Notes under the pieces: generated by a model | Database searches by the model: none | What the model was told of the DNA's origin: nothing | Seen by the model: only the letters and a program-made list of their open reading frames with translations | Translations under genes and position numbers: made by a program | From: Burkholderiales bacterium | GTDB lineage: Bacteria > Pseudomonadota > Gammaproteobacteria > Burkholderiales > Burkholderiaceae_C | Direction: 5' to 3' | Assembly (NCBI GenBank): GCA_028868855.1 | Contig: JAGWTR010000010.1 | Location: forward strand, 55,570 to 119,569 | DNA: 64,000 bases | Part shown: piece after piece, positions 1 through 7,988 of the stretch | How the letters are laid out: each line of letters opens with the position of its first letter | Position numbering within the stretch: position 1 is the stretch's first letter

Positions 1-28
1 AAGAAGTCAGGCACACCCGCAGTCAGCC

Positions 29-60
29 CGCGCCCTGGACACCAGGGCGCGGTTTTTTTT
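29..60 (+). terminator. Rho-independent terminator of an upstream gene
   Basis: A perfect 10-bp stem (29-38 with 42-51, CGCGCCCTGG and its complement) with a 3-nt loop is followed by a run of eight T (53-60). This is a strong intrinsic terminator reading rightward. The gene it ends lies outside the window. Confidence 0.9.
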
Positions 61-108
61 GGCCCAGCCCTATATCGTCCCGTCGCTTAAGGGAACGAGA
101 GATAAACC

Positions 109-1779
109 ATGACCAACGACAAGACACTGAGCCGACGCCAATGGGGCCAAAGCGTCCTAGCTGTGGGCGCCCAGCTGGGCCTGAGCAGCGTTGGCCTGCC
201 CCTGCGCGCATTGAGCATGGGTGCCCCCACCGCTGCCACCCTGGCCATGCTGATGACCGAGGACGCCTATGCCGCGCAAAGCGACGAGTACGTTCCTAAC
301 CTCGTGGTCGGCACCGGCTATGGCGGCTCCGTGACTGCATTGCGCCTGGCGCAAAAAGGCCAGCAAGTCACCATGCTAGAGATGGGCCGGCTTTGGAACA
401 CGCCCGGCAAGGACGGCAAGATCTTTTGCAAGCCCTTTTCCCCTGATGACCGGGCCATGTGGTTCAAGGACCGCATCACGGCGGTGTTCTCGACCATCGG
501 TGGCGTCATCCCGATCAGTAGCCTGCTGAAGGTGCCCGTGGCTGCTGGCATCCTTGACGTCGTGTCCTCGCCCAACATGAACGTCTACCTGGGCCGTGGC
601 GTGGGCGGTGGCTCCCTCGTCAACCTGGCCATGTTGATCACGCCCTACCGCGAAACCCTGCAACGCATCTTGCCCACCAGCATCTCGGTCGACGAGATGT
701 ACAAAACCTACTATCCCCGCGCCTTGGCCGGGCTCAAGGGCAACCAGATCCGCCCGGCCTACTACCAGGCCAGCGCGTATCACAAGTACGCCCGCGTGGC
801 CTGCGCCCAAGCCGCCAAGGCCGGCATCCCGTGGCGCACGCTCGATTCGGGCTACGACATGGCCTACATGGAAAAGGAAGAAGCGGGCACCGTACCCAAG
901 TCCGCCTTGGGCAACGAAGGCGGTTTTGGCAACAACTACGGCAAGAACAGCCTGGACAAAACCTACATCGCCGATGCACTGGGCACCGGTTTGGTCAACA
1001 TCCGGCCCTTGACCGAGGTGACGTCGATCACTCGCGCGGCCGATGGGCGCTACGTGGTGGCCACCAAGCAGATCGACGTGACGGGCACGGTGCTGGCCAC
1101 CCGCACGATCAGCTGTGACCGCTTGTTCCTGGGCGGCGGCAGCATTGGCACCACGCAATTGCTGGTCAAGGCCCGGGCCACCGGCACCTTGCCCAACCTC
1201 AATGAACACGTCGGCACGCGCTGGAGCTCCAATGGCGAGATCTTCATGGTCCGCAATGTGCACACCTCGACCGGCGCCAAGACCTCGGTGCTGCCCGTGA
1301 CGGGCATTGATGCGCGCGACCACCGCAACCAGCAGGTGTACTCGATGAACATCGCCATACCGCTGGGTATCGACACCTTCTCCACCGCGCACATCACCAT
1401 GACGCAAACGCCCGAGCTGGGGCATTTCACTTACGACGCGCAGTCGGACAAGTCAGTGCTGCAATGGGGCGTCACGGCCAAGGACGAGCCCACCACCAGC
1501 GCCCACACCGTGTATGACCGCATCAACACGGTCAATGGTGCAAACTACATCAAGGGCTGGTTCGCAGGCAAGACGGTCGGTGACGATTCGACCTACCACC
1601 CACTGGGCGGCTGCCCCATTGGCCTTGCCACGAGCGACATTGGCGAGGTCAAAGGCTACCCCGGGATGTACGTGACGGACTCGTCACTGTTCCCCGATTC
1701 GCTGATCGCCAACCCGGCTTTGTCGACGGCGGCCATGGCCGAGCGCAACATCGAACGAATCATCGCTCAGATGATCTGA
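109..1779 (+). CDS. Cholesterol-oxidase-like GMC oxidoreductase, Tat-exported
   Basis: A 556-aa FAD-dependent oxidoreductase of the GMC superfamily, closest in layout to the Streptomyces/Brevibacterium type of cholesterol oxidase (3-beta-hydroxysteroid oxidation and isomerisation). Residues 8-12 (SRRQW) followed by a hydrophobic stretch form a twin-arginine signal, so export in folded form is expected. The FAD-binding glycine motif VVGTGYGG is at 66-73, with Glu91 at the end of the second Rossmann strand. A GRGVGGGS motif follows at about 164-171. The C-terminal GMC active site shows His497 (STYHPLGGC) and Asn535 (IANPALS). Their 38-residue spacing equals that of the catalytic His447/Asn485 pair of the characterised Streptomyces enzyme. 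The sterol substrate is inferred from family likeness only; another bulky alcohol is possible. It stands alone downstream of a terminator. Confidence 0.85.
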   Translation: MTNDKTLSRRQWGQSVLAVGAQLGLSSVGLPLRALSMGAPTAATLAMLMTEDAYAAQSDEYVPNLVVGTGYGGSVTALRLAQKGQQVTMLEMGRLWNTPGKDGKIFCKPFSPDDRAMWFKDRITAVFSTIGGVIPISSLLKVPVAAGILDVVSSPNMNVYLGRGVGGGSLVNLAMLITPYRETLQRILPTSISVDEMYKTYYPRALAGLKGNQIRPAYYQASAYHKYARVACAQAAKAGIPWRTLDSGYDMAYMEKEEAGTVPKSALGNEGGFGNNYGKNSLDKTYIADALGTGLVNIRPLTEVTSITRAADGRYVVATKQIDVTGTVLATRTISCDRLFLGGGSIGTTQLLVKARATGTLPNLNEHVGTRWSSNGEIFMVRNVHTSTGAKTSVLPVTGIDARDHRNQQVYSMNIAIPLGIDTFSTAHITMTQTPELGHFTYDAQSDKSVLQWGVTAKDEPTTSAHTVYDRINTVNGANYIKGWFAGKTVGDDSTYHPLGGCPIGLATSDIGEVKGYPGMYVTDSSLFPDSLIANPALSTAAMAERNIERIIAQMI

Positions 1780-1815
1780 AGGCACACGGGCAGGTCATGC
1801 GCGCTGGTGTGACGG

Positions 1816-1829
1816 AATAGAGTCCGTAA
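1816..1829 (-). repeat. Solitary copy of the TTACGGACTCTATT repeat
   Basis: On the minus strand this is an exact copy of the 14-mer found three times at 37040-37117, and it is close to the variants near 9.3-9.4 kb. It lies 36 bp after the GMC oxidoreductase stop. From 1830 to the IS110 remnant at 2040 nothing else was recognised. Confidence 0.7.
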
Positions 1830-2039
1830 TCGAAATCGAACCTAACTTTTGCGTGGATGCGGATGGGCACGCTCCGGCGCTCTTGCGAGGGCTGTTGGGT
1901 TTGCGCGCGTGGATGGAGTCACTTGCCTCGCGAGCAAATCGGTAAGTTCGATCCAGTGCGGATCCGGTCACTCATGACCAGTGAGTTCACCGCTTGGCAG
2001 TCACTCAGTCCAGCGTCGTGACCGGCTGGAACCGACCCA

Positions 2040-2300
2040 ATGCGGACTTTTTCCGAACACTGCACTGGCGTGGTCGTGGGCGTGGATATTGCGGAATGGG
2101 TCTTTCAGGTGTGTGAGGCCTACACGAACTAGCGGCGCCGGGGCAGCCACAGACTGAGTCGCTTGCAGTTTGAGCGCTGGTTCGACAACCGCGACATCGC
2201 CCTGGTGGTCGCATATGGGATGGCGCATCACTGGGCGCGCTGGCTCAGGCAGCGCGGTATTGATGTTGAATTGCTGCCGCTGCACTACGTGAGGGCCTAG
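2040..2300 (+). pseudogene. IS110-family transposase remnant (N-terminal part, decayed)
   Basis: Reading from the ATG at 2040 gives a short frame with VVVGVDIAEWVFQV, typical of the N-terminus of IS110-type DEDD transposases (VGVDIAK.VFQVH). An in-frame TAG at 2130-2132 interrupts it. The same frame then continues with AYGMAHHWARWLRQRGI and ELLPLHYVRA, matching the family's conserved MEAC..AHHWAR...G and L.P..YV.. segments, and ends at TAG 2298-2300. The catalytic DEDD domain is broken and the C-terminal half is absent, since the AI-2E permease gene starts its 3' end at 2380. This is a dead insertion-sequence relic. Family assignment is from motif recognition, not alignment. Confidence 0.75.
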
Positions 2301-2379
2301 CTCGTAAAGCCCACGACATCGTGCGTGGTGGCACTCATGGTGCAAGAGATCGCTTGGCTTTCTTGCGTGTTTCTATGCG

Positions 2380-3588
2380 TCAGGTACCAAGCAACTCACC
2401 TATGGATGTGAGGTTGTCTACGCGATCACAGACTGCCTTGATTGTTGTGAGCAAGGGCACGCCAAGGAACAGGCCCCAAGGGCCCCAAAGCCACCCGAAG
2501 GCCAGCACCCCGACAAATGCGGTGACTGCGTTGATGCGACTCGTCCTGCTTGTCAACCAAGGCGTGAGCAGATTGCCCGACAAAATGTGAGTTAGCAGGG
2601 CGACACCTGCGATCAAACTGGCCATGTTCACCGATCCAAACTGAACAAAGGCCACGAGGGCCGCCCCGACCGCAAGAACGATGGTGCCCATGTAGGGTAT
2701 GAAGTTCAGTATGAAAGCTCCGACGCCCCAGACGGCCGCATGTTGAAGCCCCATGGACATGAACGCCAGCCAAATCGCTACCCCCACGACGGTACTGGTG
2801 AAGACCTGAACAAGAAGGTATCGATGGATTTGCTCTGTGATTTCGTCGAGCACCTGAACGGTGATCCGCTTTTGAGCAAATGTCGGGCCAGCGATCGTCA
2901 CCATTTTTCGGCGAAAGCTGCTGCCTGAAGCCATCAGGAAGTAAGCGATGAAGACGATCATCAGACCCCGTCCAATGGATTCGGCGATACCCAGGGTTCC
3001 TGACAACAAGTAGTCCTTGATGTTGAATTGCGCTCGCTCAATGCTCACGCGTGTGACGCCGCGCGGCGCAGTGGTGCGAGCCGGGCCACCTTCTTGCGCG
3101 GCCTGTTCTAGCTGCGCGGCAGCCCGCTGAACTTTGTCTATGGCGGACTCCGTGTGCCCTCGTTGAGCACGCACCGTGTCGTGAACCTTCTCCATCGCGC
3201 CCGGCATCGACTCGATAAGTACGGTGGCATCGTCGCTCAGCGAGTACGCCGTCCAGCATCCTGCGCCAACAATGGCGCCGATCAGCAGTGCAGCGCCCAG
3301 TGCGCGGGGGATTCGACGTCGCTCCATCCAGTCAACAAGCGGACTGAGTGCATAGCTGACCATCAAGCCCAGCAGCAAGGGAATGAAGACCGCACGCGCC
3401 ACATGCAAGGCGGTCAGTGAGGCCAGCACGGCAAGGACGAGCAATGAAACGTTGGCCCCATTGACGGGCACATGCAAGCGGACGAAGTCTGACTCTCGTC
3501 GATAGTGAGGTTGCGCAGACCCCTCATGTATGGATGGCACATCGGTCAAATGGGGGGCGCCTGGGTCGTTCGAAATTGGATCGGTCAT
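2380..3588 (-). CDS. AI-2E family (PerM/UPF0118) membrane transporter
   Basis: A 402-aa inner-membrane protein of the AI-2E family transporter group. A hydrophilic N-terminus of about 45 residues precedes two adjacent hydrophobic segments (about 48-90: LLVLAVLASL, FIPLLLGLMVSYALSP) and a third at about 98-117. A soluble, coiled-coil-prone middle (about 125-195) follows. The rest is rich in membrane segments, including the family-typical FILNFIPYMGTIV and PWLTSR...AVTAFVGVLAFGW regions. Members export or take up small solutes, among them autoinducer-2 in some bacteria; the substrate here cannot be read from sequence. The gene is monocistronic and divergent from the small DUF3185-like gene. A TTGTCCTACACGC box lies 48 bp upstream of its start (see findings). 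Confidence 0.85.
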   Translation of the reverse strand: MTDPISNDPGAPHLTDVPSIHEGSAQPHYRRESDFVRLHVPVNGANVSLLVLAVLASLTALHVARAVFIPLLLGLMVSYALSPLVDWMERRRIPRALGAALLIGAIVGAGCWTAYSLSDDATVLIESMPGAMEKVHDTVRAQRGHTESAIDKVQRAAAQLEQAAQEGGPARTTAPRGVTRVSIERAQFNIKDYLLSGTLGIAESIGRGLMIVFIAYFLMASGSSFRRKMVTIAGPTFAQKRITVQVLDEITEQIHRYLLVQVFTSTVVGVAIWLAFMSMGLQHAAVWGVGAFILNFIPYMGTIVLAVGAALVAFVQFGSVNMASLIAGVALLTHILSGNLLTPWLTSRTSRINAVTAFVGVLAFGWLWGPWGLFLGVPLLTTIKAVCDRVDNLTSIGELLGT

Positions 3589-3774
3589 CAGTCATGGTAG
3601 TTCAGCAGGGGTGCGGGTACTGCGACGTCGCGGCCTTGTCCTACACGCATCTCGGCCTTGCCCGACATCGCAACAACACCCTTGCACGCACAATGAAATT
3701 CAGGCTCCACGTGTGGACCGGTCACCTCTGGGCACTCACCCGAGATTGGCACCAACTTCAACCAAGGAATGATC

Positions 3775-3996
3775 ATGAATGCAATCAAGTTGTTCGGCAT
3801 CTTGCTACTGGCCGCAGGACTCGCGGCGCTGGTATACGGCAGTTTTACCTACACCAAGCCAACGCAGGCCGCAAAGATCGGCCCCATAGAGTTGGTGGTC
3901 AACGAGCAGCACAACGTGACGATACCAATGTGGGCTGGTATCGGCGCAATCGTGGCTGGTGGCGTGCTTTTGCTTGTTGCCGGCAAAAAGGCTTAA
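3775..3996 (+). CDS. Small DUF3185-like two-TM membrane protein
   Basis: A 73-aa protein with two hydrophobic helices: LFGILLLAAGLAALVYG at about 5-21, and AGIGAIVAGGVLLLVAG near the C-terminus. A short polar region between them contains IGPIELVVNE. The layout resembles the DUF3185 family, whose function is unknown. An AAGGA run sits directly against the first ATG (3769), so the second ATG at 3775, with proper spacing, is preferred. It is followed by a strong terminator at 4041-4067 and is therefore probably monocistronic. Confidence 0.7.
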   Translation: MNAIKLFGILLLAAGLAALVYGSFTYTKPTQAAKIGPIELVVNEQHNVTIPMWAGIGAIVAGGVLLLVAGKKA

Positions 3997-4040
3997 CCGC
4001 CTGCTGATGCGCTTTGCGGGACAGGCAAAGCGCCGCAACG

Positions 4041-4067
4041 AAAAAGCGCCCGAGAGGCGCTTTTTTT
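4041..4067 (+). terminator. Rho-independent terminator
   Basis: AAAGCGCC (4043-4050) pairs with GGCGCTTT (4056-4063) around a 5-nt loop, ending in seven T. An A run precedes the stem, so it may work in both directions between the converging genes 3775-3996 (+) and 4092-4310 (-). Confidence 0.88.
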
Positions 4068-4091
4068 GATGCTGGAGTGGGACGGACGCGA

Positions 4092-4310
4092 TTACCTGTG
4101 GCCCGTGCCAACCTGATTGCCGATCACACCACCCACTGCAGCACCACCGACGGTGCCAACACCACTGCCACCTGTCAGGATGGCGCCAGCGGCCCCACCC
4201 AGGATGGCACCTGTCGCCGTGTTCCTATCCCGGTTGGACATGTCGGCACAAGCGGTCAAAGTGATGGCCAACACGGCCGCCATGGAAGTCTTGATTAAAT
4301 TCGAATTCAT
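4092..4310 (-). CDS. Small glycine-zipper lipoprotein (OsmB/YMGG-like)
   Basis: A 72-aa envelope protein. The N-terminal signal MNSNLIKTSMAAVLAITLTAC ends in a lipobox (LTAC, Cys21), so it is a predicted lipoprotein. The rest is a glycine zipper (TGAILGGAAGAILTGG, VGGAAVGGVIGNQVG) of the kind found in OsmB and other outer-membrane stress lipoproteins. It lies next to a DUF3309-like mini gene on the same strand. Function is inferred as envelope-stress related from the family only. Confidence 0.82.
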   Translation of the reverse strand: MNSNLIKTSMAAVLAITLTACADMSNRDRNTATGAILGGAAGAILTGGSGVGTVGGAAVGGVIGNQVGTGHR

Positions 4311-4346
4311 GATTTTCCGATCAAATAAATAGGGAGTCGCCAGCGA

Positions 4347-4505
4347 TCACAGTCGGCCCAGGAGTAGAAGCACGACGATCACAGTCACGACCAGGCCCAA
4401 TCCACCGCTTGGGAGATAGCCCCAATTGCGGCTGTGTGGCCAGGTAGGGATGGCGCCAACCAACATCAAGATCAGCACAATTAGCAGTATGGTTCCCAAG
4501 TTCAT
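4347..4505 (-). CDS. DUF3309-like mini membrane protein (52 aa)
   Basis: This gene encodes 52 residues starting MNLGTILLIVLILMLVGAIP and ending VVTVIVVLLLLGRL. A first hydrophobic helix, a polar centre TWPHSRNWGYLPSGG, and a second hydrophobic helix reproduce the conserved layout of the DUF3309 family (IP.WPHS..WGY.PSG). Function is unknown. It sits between the two-component kinase gene and the glycine-zipper lipoprotein gene, all on the minus strand, with a 94-bp gap from the kinase stop. Confidence 0.85.
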   Translation of the reverse strand: MNLGTILLIVLILMLVGAIPTWPHSRNWGYLPSGGLGLVVTVIVVLLLLGRL

Positions 4506-4599
4506 GAGCTTTTCCCGGTATCAGTGTGTAGAACTCATGATCAGCTGGATCCGGCGTTGACACCATCGGTGCGCACCGGCTTCGCTTGTCGGCGTGGTC

Positions 4600-5694
4600 C
4601 TACAGCGCAGTGGCTTGTGGCAGCGTGACCTGAATAAAGGTGCCTTCGCCTGGTGCTGACACCACGCGCAGCGTGCCACCTTCGGCCTCAACGCGGTAAC
4701 GCATGCCCACCAGCCCATAGGCTGAGGTGGGCGGCACGGTGGTGTCAAAACCAACGCCGTCGTCGCGCACAGATGCCTGCACCTGACCATCGGCTGCAGA
4801 CAAGCTCAACCAAACGTGTTGAGCCTTGGCATATTTGGTGATGTTGGTGATTGCCTCTTGCATCAGGCGATAGATCATCAACTCGGCCGTGGCGTCCAGT
4901 TGAACAGATGCCAGTTCGCAGTGCGTCGCCAAGCCAGAGCGTTCAGAGAACTCGCGCGCCAGGATTTCAAGCGTGGGCACAAGGCCCAGATTGCCCAGCG
5001 TGGAAGGGCGCAGGTCTTCAATGATGCGCCGCCCCAATGCGATGCTGCTGTTGAGTGTATCGACCAGATGGGCCAGGCGCTCTAACGCCTCGGGGGCTGT
5101 GCCAGCCAGTCTTGACTTGATTCGGGCGGCATCGAGCTTGGCTGATGTCAGCAGCGCACCCAGCTCATCGTGAAGATTTCGAGCCAGCCGGTTGCGCTCG
5201 TCCTCGCGTGCCGTTTGCAGGTGGTGGGTCAGTTCGGTGAGCTGTGAGGTCCGGTGAGCAACCTCGATCTCAAGCCGATCATGGTCCATCTGGATGAGGC
5301 CTTGCTGCTTTACCAGGCGCTGCTTGTGAGAGAAGGCTTGTCTCAGATAGAGGACCAGCGCCAGCAGGCTGATGGCGCTCAGCACGGCCATGCCAATGCG
5401 GGCGGTCATCAATGTTTGATAAAGCTTGGCTTTGCTGGCATCGACCTTGGTCGTTTCATGCAATAGCAGAGCGGCAGTCAGCTTATTGATGTCATCCAGC
5501 TTCGCCTTGTTGGTGCTGGGAAGGTGCTGCAGATTCTGGATACAGGTTTGCACGGTCCCCATCGACACCAGAGCATCAAGCTGGCTGGTTGACTGGAAAT
5601 AGGCCCATTCGCTGATGAATAGCATCAACACGGTGGCAATGCATGCGAAAGGGACCACAATCGGCGTACGTTTGAAGACCGCCCAGGCATTCAT
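4600..5694 (-). CDS. NarX-type sensor histidine kinase
   Basis: A 364-aa membrane histidine kinase of the HisKA_3/NarL-partner class. Two transmembrane helices (about 11-28 and 98-117) flank a periplasmic domain of roughly 70 residues. A coiled coil (about 125-165) leads to the dimerisation/phosphoacceptor helix REDERNRLARNLHDELG, with His175 the likely phosphorylated residue. The C-terminal HATPase_c domain shows the N box (LMQEAITNITKYAKA), the G1 box (VRDDGVGFD) and G2 (YGLVGMRYRVEAEGG). The start was placed at the ATG at 5694 because the N-terminal membrane helix begins there; a longer frame runs into the divergent regulator gene. It is divergent from, and almost abuts, the response regulator at 5724, which is the likely partner. 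Confidence 0.88.
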   Translation of the reverse strand: MNAWAVFKRTPIVVPFACIATVLMLFISEWAYFQSTSQLDALVSMGTVQTCIQNLQHLPSTNKAKLDDINKLTAALLLHETTKVDASKAKLYQTLMTARIGMAVLSAISLLALVLYLRQAFSHKQRLVKQQGLIQMDHDRLEIEVAHRTSQLTELTHHLQTAREDERNRLARNLHDELGALLTSAKLDAARIKSRLAGTAPEALERLAHLVDTLNSSIALGRRIIEDLRPSTLGNLGLVPTLEILAREFSERSGLATHCELASVQLDATAELMIYRLMQEAITNITKYAKAQHVWLSLSAADGQVQASVRDDGVGFDTTVPPTSAYGLVGMRYRVEAEGGTLRVVSAPGEGTFIQVTLPQATAL

Positions 5695-5723
5695 TGCATA
5701 GCCCCATTCCAGAGCGCCAAACC

Positions 5724-6356
5724 ATGATTCGCATTGCCATTGTTGATGACCACGCCATTGTCCGTGCCGGACTGCGGCAGTTCTTTGCCGATCAGGTAGA
5801 TTTTTTTGTGGCCGCCGAGGCAGCCAATGGCCGCGAAGCAATCGACATCGTTCGCCAGGGCGAGATTGATGTGATGGTCATGGACATTTCCATGCCTGAT
5901 CAAAGCGGCGTAGACGCACTGGCGGCCATTAAAGCCCGAGCGCCTGATTTGCCCGTGTTGATCTTGAGCGGGTTTGCGGAAGAACATTACGCCACCACCT
6001 TGCTGCGTCAAGGCGCCAGCGGTTATTTGAACAAGGACTGCGATCCGCAAGAGATCGTCAGGGCGATTCGCACCGTATACCGTGGCCGCAAGTACATCTC
6101 GGCGGGTGTGGCCGAGCGACTGGCCGATGGGTTGAGCGGCGACAGTGACAAGCCACCACATGAACTGCTGTCAGAGCGTGAACTGCAGGTGTTCTTGCGG
6201 CTGGCAAAAGGCGAGACCGTAGGCCACATGGCCGAGAGCATGTCGCTGAGTATCAAGACCATCAGCACCTACAGAACCCGGGTGATGGAGAAAATGGCAC
6301 TCGCATCCAACAGCGACTTGACCTATTACGCACTGAAAAACGGCCTGATCCAATAA
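5724..6356 (+). CDS. NarL/FixJ-family response regulator
   Basis: A 210-aa regulator. The receiver domain (1-120) has the acidic pair Asp8/Asp9 and the phosphoacceptor Asp54 in VMVMDISMP. The LuxR-type DNA-binding domain follows (about 145-205: LSERELQVFLRLAKGET, SLSIKTISTYRTRVMEKM). Only 29 bp separate its ATG from that of the divergent kinase gene, so the promoters of both must overlap coding sequence or lie within the neighbouring frame. An upstream in-frame TTG at 5694 is possible, but it would add ten unconserved residues. Confidence 0.9.
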   Translation: MIRIAIVDDHAIVRAGLRQFFADQVDFFVAAEAANGREAIDIVRQGEIDVMVMDISMPDQSGVDALAAIKARAPDLPVLILSGFAEEHYATTLLRQGASGYLNKDCDPQEIVRAIRTVYRGRKYISAGVAERLADGLSGDSDKPPHELLSERELQVFLRLAKGETVGHMAESMSLSIKTISTYRTRVMEKMALASNSDLTYYALKNGLIQ

Positions 6357-6363
6357 CGGCCTG

Positions 6364-6786
6364 TCAAATCAAAACACCGTTGGCCATGGTGCCAGGTTCG
6401 GCTGCGGCCATGTTGTTGCAGTAAAGGATCAGCGAGTCGATGTCGTTGGACTTGTCGAACACCTGATCGGCGCCTAACTCAAGGCATTTGCGGCGTATGT
6501 CCTGCGTGGCGTAGTTGCTCAACACGACCAGTTTGCGGCCCTTGTGAACATGGCGCAAGGCTTCGAGCACGCCTAGTCCGGAGCCGCTTTTTAAGAAGAT
6601 GTCCACGATGACCAGCTCGAACACATGCTCGGGCTCGGTGAGCCATTGCACAGCGGTGGCTTCATCTTCAGCCGTTCCCACGATCTCGATGGACACGAGC
6701 TCCTGCAGCGTGGCGATGAGGTTGTCGCGGATGACCTGACTGTCTTCAACGATGTAAGTCTTGAGTGGGTGTGGCATGGCGTGCAT
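6364..6786 (-). CDS. Stand-alone receiver (CheY-like) protein
   Basis: A 140-aa single receiver domain with no output domain. The acidic cluster is VED (13-15), the phosphoacceptor is Asp62 in LVIVDIFLKSG, and the conserved Ser/Thr and Lys positions are in VVLSNYA and QVFDKS. Such proteins act by protein-protein contact or as phosphate sinks. It converges with the NarL-type regulator (stops 7 bp apart) and may be part of the same signalling circuit. A second in-frame ATG at 6777 is an equally possible start. Confidence 0.83.
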   Translation of the reverse strand: MHAMPHPLKTYIVEDSQVIRDNLIATLQELVSIEIVGTAEDEATAVQWLTEPEHVFELVIVDIFLKSGSGLGVLEALRHVHKGRKLVVLSNYATQDIRRKCLELGADQVFDKSNDIDSLILYCNNMAAAEPGTMANGVLI

Positions 6787-7118
6787 ACGTTCTCTGGATC
6801 CCCGAGTGTGCGCTTGAATTTACTCGCCGGGTATCGGCATGCGCCGTGGACCTTTGCAGGACATGTCCTACACGCGGGCCCTGAAGGTGAATCCTCAGGT
6901 GTGATGTCGTAGGACGAGGCCTACTCGCGCCCGGCCCCTTGGCTGATTCCGCTTTGCTGATGTTGCAGCCAATACTGATGCATCTGGTGCTGATGGCTCC
7001 TCGATTGATTCAAGCAAGCAGCAAGACGCGGGCAACCCGCCGGAATGCAACATGACCAGTCTCTATCAACATTTCAAATCACACATACCAACCAATTGAT
7101 CAGATTAGGGGATTTTGA
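6787..7118. promoter_or_regulatory. Intergenic region with GTCCTAC boxes
   Basis: A 332-bp region without a gene, between the minus-strand receiver gene and the plus-strand glycine-zipper gene, so it should hold both promoters. It contains a 12-bp palindrome AGGACATGTCCT (6858-6869) overlapping TGTCCTACACGC (6864-6875), and an inverted GTAGGAC at 6909-6915. The 12-mer TGTCCTACACGC recurs exactly at 3637-3648 in front of the DUF3185-like gene. No clear -35/-10 pair was assigned. Confidence 0.45.
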
Positions 7119-7757
7119 ATGACTGAAGAAAACACATCCATTCGTACATCGTCAACAACTGGCCGCAATGCACTTCTGGCCGGTGGTGGCCTGGCCTTGG
7201 TTGCGCTGGGGCTGAGTGCTGGCATGCTGCTGCGCAACCCGGCGCCATCGGCTGCTGACTTGTCAGCGCAGCAGGCGGCAACAGCGGCTTCCGCGGCAGT
7301 GGCAAGCGATGCTCGAGCCAATCAGGATGCCCCTGAACAAGTTGTTCACAAACATGTGCCCTCACATGCTGCGGCCAATGAGTATCGCAGCCCATCCCGA
7401 TATGACAGATCAACGCAGGCGGCCGCCGTGTGCGCAAGCTGTGGGGTGATCGAAAGTGTCCACGCTGTTCAACAAAGAGGGCAAGGCACCGGGCTGGGCG
7501 CCGTAGCCGGAGGCGTGCTGGGTGGTGCTGTTGGCAACCAGATGGGCAAAGGCCAGGGCAATGCGGCCATGACCGTTCTAGGCGCCTTAGGTGGTGGCTA
7601 TGTGGGCAATGAGGTCGAGAAAACGCAGCGCGCCAACACGGTATACGAAGTGCGCGTTCGCATGGATGACGGCAGTGTGCGGACCTTTACCCAAAACACC
7701 GAGCCAGCGCCAGGCACCCACGTCCGGGTCGATGGCGATAACTTCCGCGCCGTCTAG
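7119..7757 (+). CDS. Glycine-zipper 2TM-domain envelope protein (YcfJ/SlyB-like)
   Basis: A 212-aa protein with one N-terminal transmembrane segment (about 23-43, ALLAGGGLALVALGLSAGML), an Ala-rich linker, and a Cys pair (VCASCGVIE, about 106-112). The glycine-zipper domain GLGAVAGGVLGGAVGNQMG...GALGGGYVGNEVEK spans about 128-170. The C-terminal VYEVRVRMDDGSVRTF resembles the tail of YcfJ-type proteins. The N-terminal anchor makes it an inner-membrane or envelope-spanning protein; function is unknown. It is monocistronic and preceded by the long regulatory region at 6787-7118. Confidence 0.82.
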   Translation: MTEENTSIRTSSTTGRNALLAGGGLALVALGLSAGMLLRNPAPSAADLSAQQAATAASAAVASDARANQDAPEQVVHKHVPSHAAANEYRSPSRYDRSTQAAAVCASCGVIESVHAVQQRGQGTGLGAVAGGVLGGAVGNQMGKGQGNAAMTVLGALGGGYVGNEVEKTQRANTVYEVRVRMDDGSVRTFTQNTEPAPGTHVRVDGDNFRAV

Positions 7758-7988
7758 CCTCCGCACAACCGCAAGAGCTGATTTCATGTCGAATCATGAA
7801 TGAGAAAGTAAAGGTGGCCACGCTTTGATGTCCTGTGTGCATCACTGGCCATAGGTTCTGCCAGCTGGGCTAAAGCCCACAACTGAATGACAGCAAACAG
7901 AACTTGATCAGTCGGCCGCTGGGTGCTGCGTGCATGTCCGGTGATGGCCGGGAGCGGACGTGCGTGACCTCTATGGCGACAGGGAGTG

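Noticed and set aside
376..1425. 349-aa minus-strand frame in the GMC oxidoreductase gene
   Set aside because: Antisense shadow; the plus-strand gene has clear FAD and active-site motifs.
2321..2590. 89-aa plus-strand frame at 2321
   Set aside because: Overlaps the 3' part of the AI-2E permease on the opposite strand and has no features.
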